Positions 33,994 to 38,936 of a stretch of DNA of 38,936 nucleotides are shown here, in pieces. Position 1 is the first letter of the stretch. The number at the start of each line of letters is the position of its first letter. A program made the translations under genes and the position numbers. The DNA comes from a virus. A model generated the notes under the pieces. The model saw nothing but the letters and a program-made list of their open reading frames with translations. It searched no databases and was not told the DNA's origin. The stretch is taken from positions 1 through 38,936 of IMG/VR virus record IMGVR_UViG_3300042923_000494, one strand, 5' to 3'.

Positions 33994-34169
33994 GCATCGT
34001 TCACCCCCCTCGTCGTTGGGGTCGTCGACCAGCTCTCGATGGTTACGGGGGACTAGTGCGACTCCACAAAGCCCACGCCATCGCACTCGCGGTAAGGAAC
34101 GGGCTACTCATCGCCCTCATTGTTCACGCCGTCACCACAGTCATATTCAGCCCACGGAGGAACCCATGA
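33990..34169 (+). CDS. Small membrane protein, 59 aa
   Basis: ATG 33990 coupled to the previous stop. Basic N-terminus (HPPRRWGRRPALDGYG), then one hydrophobic span (AIALAVRNGLLIALIVHAVT) and a short basic end. Coupled on to the methyltransferase by overlap ATGA. Unknown function. Confidence 0.55.
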   Translation: MSIVHPPRRWGRRPALDGYGGLVRLHKAHAIALAVRNGLLIALIVHAVTTVIFSPRRNP

Positions 34170-34627
34170 CCCGCGGATTCTTTGCGATCGGCGTCTACCA
34201 CCCGAAGACAGAGCAGAACATCGGCACCCTCATGCGGTCGGCATACCTTTACGACGCCGCCTACGTGTTCACCATCGGGCGCCGGTACAAGCGACAGGCG
34301 TCAGACACCCCGAACACGAGTCTTCATATCCCGATGTTCCATTACGACACGTTCGACGACTTCGCCCGCGGCGGGCTGCCCTACGGGGCGCCTCTGATCG
34401 GAGTCGAACTGGACGATCGATCGGAATCGCTGGTGTCGTTCGCGCACCCAGAGAGGGCTATCTACCTGCTCGGTGCGGAGGATCACGGACTACCGCGCGG
34501 CGTGATTGACCGGTGCCACGCAATCGTCCAGATTCCGACACCTCGTCCACAGTCGATGAACGTCGCGACCGCTGGCGCCGTGATCCTCCACGACCGATAC
34601 GCGAAAGTGCTGGTGAAGACGCCATGA
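34166..34627 (+). CDS. SpoU-family (TrmH/TrmL-like) RNA 2'-O-methyltransferase
   Basis: 153 residues, a single SPOUT domain with no N-terminal extension, as in TrmL. Motif 1 is QNIGTLMRSA (N18, R24), motif 2 LLGAEDHGLP (101-110) and motif 3 QSMNVATAGAVILHDRY (S130, N132), which form the trefoil-knot SAM site. Members methylate ribose 2'-OH, mostly on tRNA. It is rare in phage early operons, and it lies 370 bp after a tRNA-like element. ATG 34166 follows CACGGAGGAACCC. Confidence 0.9.
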   Translation: MTRGFFAIGVYHPKTEQNIGTLMRSAYLYDAAYVFTIGRRYKRQASDTPNTSLHIPMFHYDTFDDFARGGLPYGAPLIGVELDDRSESLVSFAHPERAIYLLGAEDHGLPRGVIDRCHAIVQIPTPRPQSMNVATAGAVILHDRYAKVLVKTP

Positions 34628-34779
34628 CCACCACGGATCCTGCCGCTTCGGCCGCAGCAGACACCTACGTCGGACTCCCCATCAACTTCGGACCCGACAC
34701 CAACCTCATCCGGGTAGCTGAGAAGGACGCGTTCCTTGCTGGCGTCGAATGGGCCAGAGGACACCAGGAGAACCAATGA
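34624..34779 (+). CDS. Hypothetical protein, 51 aa
   Basis: ATG 34624 overlaps the methyltransferase TGA. Product MTTTDPAASAAADTYVGLPI then an acidic helical end with FLAGVEWARGHQENQ. The stop overlaps the exonuclease ATG. Unknown function; supported by coupling. Confidence 0.58.
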   Translation: MTTTDPAASAAADTYVGLPINFGPDTNLIRVAEKDAFLAGVEWARGHQENQ

Positions 34780-35600
34780 TTCTTCACGACCTTTCAGACG
34801 CCGACTATCACGGCCGAAGCGAGCTCAGCAGCACGGGCGCCAGGCTTCTTCTCCCCGAGTTCGGTGGGTCGCCGGCGAAGTTCAAGTACCGGCAAGGACG
34901 CGAATACACCAGCACCGCGTTCGACGTCGGCAAGGCCGTCCACGCAGAAGTCCTCGGGGTTGGCGCATATGCCGTCGAGTACCCCGTAGACGTACTCGCG
35001 ACGAACGGTGCCGCATCCACGAAAGCCGCAAAGGAGTGGGCTGACAGTGTGCGGTTCGAGGGGAAGATTCCCATGAAAGCCGCCGACCTGCGACCCATCC
35101 GGGGGATGGCTCAGGCAGTCCTCGCACACCCCACCGCACGCGCCCTATTCGAGTTGCCGGGGCATCGTGAGGTGTCCGTGTTTGGTGAGGTTGACGGGGT
35201 GCCTGTGCGTGCCCGGTTCGACGCGCTCACCGAGGACGGCTACGGCATCGACCTGAAGACCACGGATGACGCTTCGCCCAGGGCATTCGAGAAGAGCATC
35301 GCCCATTGGGGGTATCACCTCCAGGCCATGTGGTACGAGGACACGCTCTACGCCGCGACTGGCCGCGGGCTCATCAACTTCAATTTCGTGGCAGTCGAGA
35401 AAGCGGCGCCATATCTAGTCGGCATCTACGACATGGACATCACCTTCCGCGACATCGGCAGCGAACTCGGACGGGAGGCGAGATCCATCTTCAAAGCCTG
35501 CGCCGACACGGGGCAGTGGGGCGGATACGAACCGCAGACGCTCGCCGCTCCCACCTGGCTCGTATACCAACACGAGGAACGCAATGAAATCCAGGTCTGA
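34776..35600 (+). CDS. RecE/Cas4-like exonuclease (PD-(D/E)XK)
   Basis: 274 residues, ATG 34776 after CCAGGAGAACCA. Begins with YHGRSELSSTGARLLL, the Y/H-x-x...S-S-T/S opening of the RecE/DUF3799 nuclease family, then FDVGKAVHAEVL (His of the active site), RARFDALTEDGYGIDLKTTD (D...D-x-K core, E replaced by D) and WGYHLQAMWYEDTL (Q-x-x-x-Y). It chews one strand to give 3' tails for recombination. It works with an annealing protein, perhaps the product of 36129. Confidence 0.88.
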   Translation: MILHDLSDADYHGRSELSSTGARLLLPEFGGSPAKFKYRQGREYTSTAFDVGKAVHAEVLGVGAYAVEYPVDVLATNGAASTKAAKEWADSVRFEGKIPMKAADLRPIRGMAQAVLAHPTARALFELPGHREVSVFGEVDGVPVRARFDALTEDGYGIDLKTTDDASPRAFEKSIAHWGYHLQAMWYEDTLYAATGRGLINFNFVAVEKAAPYLVGIYDMDITFRDIGSELGREARSIFKACADTGQWGGYEPQTLAAPTWLVYQHEERNEIQV

Positions 35601-36129
35601 GGCGCTAGAAGGCGTCAAGTCCCCATCGATCTTGGCTTCCGTACTCCACGACCTATCCGACGATGAGTGCTGGCCGTGGCGAGGCCACGTCACGCCGACC
35701 GGATACGGGTACGCCTATTGGCCCGGAACCTTGCGCCGCATGCGCGCGCACCGAGTCGTGTGGGCCTTCCTAGTAGGGCCGATCACCTCTGATGAGGTAC
35801 TCGATCACATCTGTCACGACCCCGACGAATGCACTAAAGGCAAGCTCTGCCCGCACCGTGCGTGTGTAAATCCGAATCACCTGAAGGTGTCGACGCTAGC
35901 GGAGAACACGCTGCGCGGGGGTAGCCCTATTGCGCGCAACGCGCGGAAGACGCACTGCAAGAGCGGGCACGCGTTCGACGAGGAGAACACTTACTACCGA
36001 CCCGGCGGCGGGAGAACTTGTCGCGCTTGCGCCATCACGCGGTTCCGGCAGGCAACTTTGGACCGGGGCGGCAAGCCGCGACCCGCGAGGCGCCGGGTCG
36101 ACCTAAACGAACTGGGGAGGACTGGCTGA
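35584..36129 (+). CDS. HNH_3 endonuclease with zinc ribbon, inserted in recombination operon
   Basis: 181 residues. ATG 35584 overlaps the exonuclease end by 17 bp after ACGAGGAACGCA. Core: CWPWRGHVTPTGYGYAYW, HRVVWAFLVGPITSDE, then LDHICHDPDECTKGKLCPHR and ACVNPNHLKVST (a longer H-to-N insert with extra Cys). C-terminus: THCKSGHAFDEENTYY and TCRACAI ribbon like that in the gene at 7375. It stands between exonuclease and the next recombination-type gene without breaking either, as homing genes do. Confidence 0.88.
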   Translation: MKSRSEALEGVKSPSILASVLHDLSDDECWPWRGHVTPTGYGYAYWPGTLRRMRAHRVVWAFLVGPITSDEVLDHICHDPDECTKGKLCPHRACVNPNHLKVSTLAENTLRGGSPIARNARKTHCKSGHAFDEENTYYRPGGGRTCRACAITRFRQATLDRGGKPRPARRRVDLNELGRTG

Positions 36130-36674
36130 TGGATATGTCAGGCACGATCGTTCCGAACTCGGAGCAGGTCAATGCGGAAGACCTGATCGGTGGCCCTGTG
36201 ACGGTGACGATCACGGGCGTCGGGAAGGGCACCGCGGATCAGCCCGTGTTCATCAGCCTGGCTGAGTTCCCGGGTCGCACGTTCCGCCCCGCGAAGAGCA
36301 TGAGACGCGTTTTGGTGGCGGCGTGGGGTTCGGACTCGTCCACCTATGTGGGGCGCCGGCTCACGATTTTCAACGATCCGACTGTGAAGTGGGCGGGCCA
36401 GGAGGTTGGTGGGGTTCGCATCTCGCACATGTCAGACCTCGACAAGCCTCTGACGGTCGCACTCACGGTCACGCGCGGTCGACGCGCACCGTTTACCGTG
36501 CAGCCTCTCACCGTCGACACAGACGGCCTCACAGCCGCCCTCGACGACATCACCAACGCCGAATCCATGCCCGCACTCAAGGCCGCATGGGATCTCGCCG
36601 GGACTCGTGGCGTCCAGTCACACCCGGACGTGATCGCGGCGAAAGACAAACGCAAAACAGAACTGGAGTCGTGA
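36129..36674 (+). CDS. Recombination/replication-associated protein, 181 aa
   Basis: ATG 36129 (or 36135) overlaps the HNH stop. N-terminal beta domain (VTVTITGVGKGTADQPVFIS, FPGRTFRPAKSMRRVLVAAW, GRRLTIFNDPTVKWAGQEV), OB-like, then a Thr/Asp-rich linker and a helical end (NAESMPALKAAWDLAG ... AAKDKRKTELES). Proteins of this type follow Cas4-like exonucleases in actinophages; the OB-like fold suits a ssDNA-binding or annealing partner. Not a classic RecT or Erf. Confidence 0.65.
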   Translation: MDMSGTIVPNSEQVNAEDLIGGPVTVTITGVGKGTADQPVFISLAEFPGRTFRPAKSMRRVLVAAWGSDSSTYVGRRLTIFNDPTVKWAGQEVGGVRISHMSDLDKPLTVALTVTRGRRAPFTVQPLTVDTDGLTAALDDITNAESMPALKAAWDLAGTRGVQSHPDVIAAKDKRKTELES

Positions 36675-36811
36675 TGGACACCCCATACCAGCAGGAAACC
36701 ATCGACCGGGTACAGAAGGCCCTCGCGGAACTTTGGAAGGACTCCGGCGCCGGTTCCCTCGGCACCATGCCAGAACACCTCGACGACATCTTCCCCGAGG
36801 CCCGGTCATGA
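36674..36811 (+). CDS. Hypothetical protein, 45 aa
   Basis: ATG 36674 overlaps the previous TGA. Product MDTPYQQETIDRVQKALAEL then WKDSGAGSLGTMPEHLDDIF; one helix and an acidic tail. Its first 13 bases are the same as those of the gene at 31944, which there are fixed by an operator; here the left half-site is missing. Unknown function. Confidence 0.58.
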   Translation: MDTPYQQETIDRVQKALAELWKDSGAGSLGTMPEHLDDIFPEARS

Positions 36812-36957
36812 CCTGGGACCGTCTCGACGACCTCCACGCGTCCGCACTGCAACGCGAACACGTGTGGACACCCCTGAAGGTCTGCTACTTCTGCGGCACC
36901 CGCAAGAAGCACGCAACATCCACCTACTGCGCCGGCGAACAAGGAGACCAGCCATGA
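36808..36957 (+). CDS. Small zinc-finger-like protein, 49 aa
   Basis: ATG 36808 coupled to the previous stop. Motif VCYFCGTRKKHATSTYCAGE: C-x2-C...C with His, a zinc knuckle. The stop overlaps the next ATG. Unknown function. Confidence 0.6.
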   Translation: MTWDRLDDLHASALQREHVWTPLKVCYFCGTRKKHATSTYCAGEQGDQP

Positions 36958-37190
36958 CCGACTACACAACGACCGAGCAGATTCGCAACGGATTTGCCGC
37001 GGGCGCGTACACCGACGCGGGCGTTGACCGGCGACTGGAAAACTTCGACCGCTGGCTCGCTGCGCGCGACGCCGAGGTGCGGGTGAAGGTTCTCCGCGGA
37101 GCGGCGCTATCAGGGCTGTTCGGGACTAACGCGCAGTCGACCCTGCTTGCGATGGCCGAGCCGCCGGCTGACACGACAGGGGAACCGTGA
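36954..37190 (+). CDS. Hypothetical helical protein, 78 aa
   Basis: ATG 36954 after CAAGGAGACCAGCC. Product has YTTTEQIRNGFAAGAYTDAG, then LENFDRWLAARDAEVRVKVL; all-helical and charged, no metal motif. Coupled on both sides. Unknown function. Confidence 0.62.
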   Translation: MTDYTTTEQIRNGFAAGAYTDAGVDRRLENFDRWLAARDAEVRVKVLRGAALSGLFGTNAQSTLLAMAEPPADTTGEP

Positions 37191-37444
37191 TGCCTGACGT
37201 TCTCGATAAGTCGGACACCCTCAACGAAGCCTGGCTAGACGACACCGCCGTATGTCAGTACTGCACCGAACCGGCCACGTTCATCGCCCGGATGCGATGC
37301 TGCGGGAAGACCGGACTCGTCGGGTCAACCTGTGTCCACAGGGCACGCTCCCAACCCGTTCCCCGGCACTGTGTCTGCACCTACTGCAAGGCGAACCTGA
37401 TGCCGACCACGTACGACGACCTCGTGTCGCTGGTGCCCGTATGA
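37190..37444 (+). CDS. Cys-rich zinc protein, 84 aa
   Basis: ATG 37190 overlaps the previous TGA. Eight Cys: VCQYCTE, RCCGK, STCVH, HCVCTYCK, enough for two zinc sites. Likely nucleic-acid or protein binding. It is followed directly (ATGA) by an HNH gene. Unknown function. Confidence 0.65.
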   Translation: MPDVLDKSDTLNEAWLDDTAVCQYCTEPATFIARMRCCGKTGLVGSTCVHRARSQPVPRHCVCTYCKANLMPTTYDDLVSLVPV

Positions 37445-37842
37445 ACAAACGTAGAGGGTCACCGAACCCGTCCCAGGCTGACAAGAGGGCCGTCATCGAA
37501 GAGCGCGATGGCGGCCTTTGCGTCCTCAACCTCCGAACTTGCGGCGGCACCGCGACGGTCACCGATCATCGCGCGAACCGGCAGTCCGGAGGGTCACGCC
37601 TCCTCAACGATCCAGTGGTGCTGGTGGGTGCGTGCGTGCCCTGTAACGGCCGCAAAGAGGACTCCACGGGCGAGGAGAGGGAAGACCTGATCCGGCGCGG
37701 CCTGATCGTCCTCCCCGACTCCACTCACGAGAAGACGTTGGCGCGCTGCAAGGTCACGCCCGTCGAGTACCCAGACGGCGAGCTGTACATCCTCGTCGAC
37801 GCCCACACCCGAATCCCGTATCGGGATTGGGTTCCGTTCTAG
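37441..37842 (+). CDS. HNH endonuclease, 133 aa
   Basis: ATG 37441 coupled to the previous stop. Motif: ERDGGLCVLNLRTCGG, TVTDHRANRQSGG, then NDPVVLVGACVPCNGRKEDS: C...C, D-H, N, C-x2-C-N, the McrA-like HNH of phage and restriction nucleases. The C-terminal 50 residues are beta-rich (VEYPDGELYILVDAHTRIPY). Role in replication, host DNA cleavage or homing is open. Confidence 0.82.
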   Translation: MNKRRGSPNPSQADKRAVIEERDGGLCVLNLRTCGGTATVTDHRANRQSGGSRLLNDPVVLVGACVPCNGRKEDSTGEEREDLIRRGLIVLPDSTHEKTLARCKVTPVEYPDGELYILVDAHTRIPYRDWVPF

Positions 37843-37855
37843 GAGGTGAACCCCG

Positions 37856-38050
37856 ATGGCTGACGACGCCTGGGTAATGAACCTGATCACCATGGCTTCC
37901 AGCAATGGGCGTGCACGTGACGCCGCAATCCGGGCGCTCTGGATCCGTTACGGGTGGCTGGTCGAAGAGATACACGAAGTCTGCTCGGTCGACCTTGAGG
38001 TTATCCGTTGGGCGCTCAACCACCACCCAGTCATACAGGAGGACCAGTAG
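37856..38050 (+). CDS. Small HTH-like protein, 64 aa
   Basis: ATG 37856 after TCTAGGAGGTGAACCCCG. Helical: WVMNLITMASSNGRARDAAI, ALWIRYGWLVEEIHEVCSVD, LEVIRWALNHHPVI. The last part (VEEIHEVCSVDLEVIRWAL) looks like a helix-turn-helix. Possibly a regulator of the replication genes just after it. Weak assignment. Confidence 0.6.
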   Translation: MADDAWVMNLITMASSNGRARDAAIRALWIRYGWLVEEIHEVCSVDLEVIRWALNHHPVIQEDQ

Positions 38051-38457
38051 TGCCCCGCGATTCACGCCTGTACATGACCTTCCCGAACGACCGATACCCA
38101 GAGACGTCTCGGGTCGCGCCTTGGCCGGAGCAGTACACCTACCTCGTTTCGTGGGAGGCCAACTTCCGCCAGATCGTGAAGGTGGGCGTTACATACCGAC
38201 CGCTGAGGTGGCGTTCGTTCGTTAGCCGGGGAGCAGGCGTCAACGTCATCGTCCGATCCTCCGAGCGGTTCTCGCGCGAGCTGGAGAACGACACCCACGA
38301 ACTTCTTGACATCTTGGCGCGCCGGGCGTTCAAGACCAAAGAGGAGTCACTGCCCTACCTGTCGGGCGGCAGCGGCTGGACCGAATGCTACGAAACGGAC
38401 GCGCTCACCGCGATGCGAGCCATGAAGGTGGTGCTGGATGCCCTGGTTCAAGGTTGA
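38050..38457 (+). CDS. GIY-YIG/T5orf172-like nuclease
   Basis: 135 residues, GTG 38050 overlapping the previous TAG, after GGAGGACCA. The core YTYLVSWEANFRQIVKVGVT, then YRPLRWRSFVS, follows the GIY-YIG / T5orf172 order: strand Y-x-Y-L-V, then K-V-G-x-T and R-x-R-S, and a later ELENDTHELLDILARRAFK with Glu. Such nucleases are common as free-standing phage genes. The first G-I-Y is not canonical, so activity is uncertain. Confidence 0.6.
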   Translation: MPRDSRLYMTFPNDRYPETSRVAPWPEQYTYLVSWEANFRQIVKVGVTYRPLRWRSFVSRGAGVNVIVRSSERFSRELENDTHELLDILARRAFKTKEESLPYLSGGSGWTECYETDALTAMRAMKVVLDALVQG

Positions 38458-38936
38458 CGACGGGTTCCACGGCCACCCCAAGGTCATGGACCTGTCCGTA
38501 GAAGCGGTCGGACTCTGGACTCTCGCCGGTTCATGGTGCGCGAAGTACCTCACTGATGGGTTCGTCCCCGAGAAGACAGTGCGCCGCCTCGGGGGAGGCC
38601 CCGACCTTGCTGGCGAGCTGTACGCCGCCGGGCTATGGGAAGCGAGCAACGGTGGCTGGCAGTTCAAAGACTGGACCGATTACCAGCCCTCAAAGGCTGA
38701 GGTTGAAGCGGAACGGCAGGCTGCGCGGGACCGAATGAAGAAGGTCCGCGCCGCGAAGAAGGGTGTCACGAAAGAGCATCCCGGTTCTGCCGAACTTCCC
38801 GCGAACAACGAGCGAAGTTCCGAAGAAGTTCGCATTGCCCCATCCCAGTCCCATCCCGTCCCGACCTCTTCTTCTACGAAGAAGAGAGAACCCGCTACGC
38901 GGGGGTCTCGGCTACACATCGACTGGCGCCCCTCAC
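38438..38936 (+). CDS. Replication initiator, N-terminal part (continues at 1-411)
   Basis: ATG 38438 inside the end of the previous gene. Residues 1-95: MPWFKVDDGFHGHPKVMDLS, VGLWTLAGSWCAKYLTDGFV, KTVRRLGGGPDLAGELYAAG, WQFKDWTDYQPSKAEVEAER. This W-F-K-V-D-D-G-F-x-x-H-P-K start and winged-helix-like body typify actinophage replisome organisers. A basic helix and a low-complexity Ser/Lys linker follow and run across the circle joint. It should bind the phage origin and recruit host helicase. The joined gene is intact. Confidence 0.86.
   Translation, partial: MPWFKVDDGFHGHPKVMDLSVEAVGLWTLAGSWCAKYLTDGFVPEKTVRRLGGGPDLAGELYAAGLWEASNGGWQFKDWTDYQPSKAEVEAERQAARDRMKKVRAAKKGVTKEHPGSAELPANNERSSEEVRIAPSQSHPVPTSSSTKKREPATRGSRLHIDWRPS
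38810..38936. repeat. Terminal direct repeat, right copy
   Basis: Identical to 1-127. See the left copy. All counts of unit length should leave out one copy. Confidence 0.95.

Noticed and set aside
36674-36690. Fifth operator at a copy of ATGGACACCCCAT
   Set aside because: Only one half-site is present; the left half GTGTCC is missing.

Overview
The window is the complete genome of a temperate siphovirus of an actinobacterium. Bases 1-127 are repeated exactly at 38810-38936, so the molecule closes into a circle of about 38,809 bp, opened inside the replication initiator gene. Actinobacterial signs are the high G+C, a WhiB-like [4Fe-4S] regulator, many GTG starts, tiny overlapping Cys-rich genes and a leaderless promoter. 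The gene order and protein types resemble phages of Microbacterium and relatives; that host is an inference.

Layout. (1) From 31944 rightward, across the junction to 5399, lies one dense early operon. It holds a Cro-like protein, excisionase, small unknown genes, a 650-base structured non-coding block with a tRNA-like element, a SpoU-type RNA methyltransferase, a RecE/Cas4-like exonuclease, HNH and GIY-YIG-like nucleases, the replication initiator, WhiB, a PD-(D/E)XK nuclease, a lipoprotein and SSB. No polymerase, helicase or primase is seen, so replication must lean on the host. (2) 5400-9540 is an accessory belt: a candidate terminated small RNA, an attenuator-like leader, a phosphoesterase, an HNH gene with a structured leader, small zinc proteins, tRNA-Asp and a lipoprotein. 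(3) 9557-27882 is the late region: HNH, terminases, portal, MuF, scaffold, capsid, connectors, tail tube, frameshifted tail chaperones, tape measure, tail tip, M15-type endolysin, membrane/holin genes and a beta-propeller tail fibre. (4) 27918-29036 is a lysogenic-conversion cassette with its own promoter, a membrane acyltransferase and a UUCG-capped terminator. (5) 29249-31951 is the lysogeny module: integrase and a coupled HNH gene leftward, attP made of the 3' half of a tRNA-Arg(CCG), a leftward repressor, and four palindromes of the form GTGTCC-N4-GGACAC.

How it works together. Repressor bound to the paired palindromes at 31910-31951 would silence the leaderless early promoter. Two further palindromes flank attP and could tie int expression or attP architecture to the same protein. 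Released, the early operon makes Xis, recombination and replication functions, and the late operon builds and frees virions. Several late genes are preceded by terminator-like hairpins placed directly before the ribosome binding site, which may set relative expression.

Most unusual features: (a) two HNH genes of different families, on opposite strands 14.7 kb apart, share a 76-nt 5' leader whose only two differences are compensatory changes within one stem; (b) an HNH gene coupled to the integrase ends in a domain resembling the integrase N-terminus; (c) a non-coding block with covarying tetraloop hairpins and a tRNA-like element without anticodon arm lies just upstream of a SpoU RNA methyltransferase.
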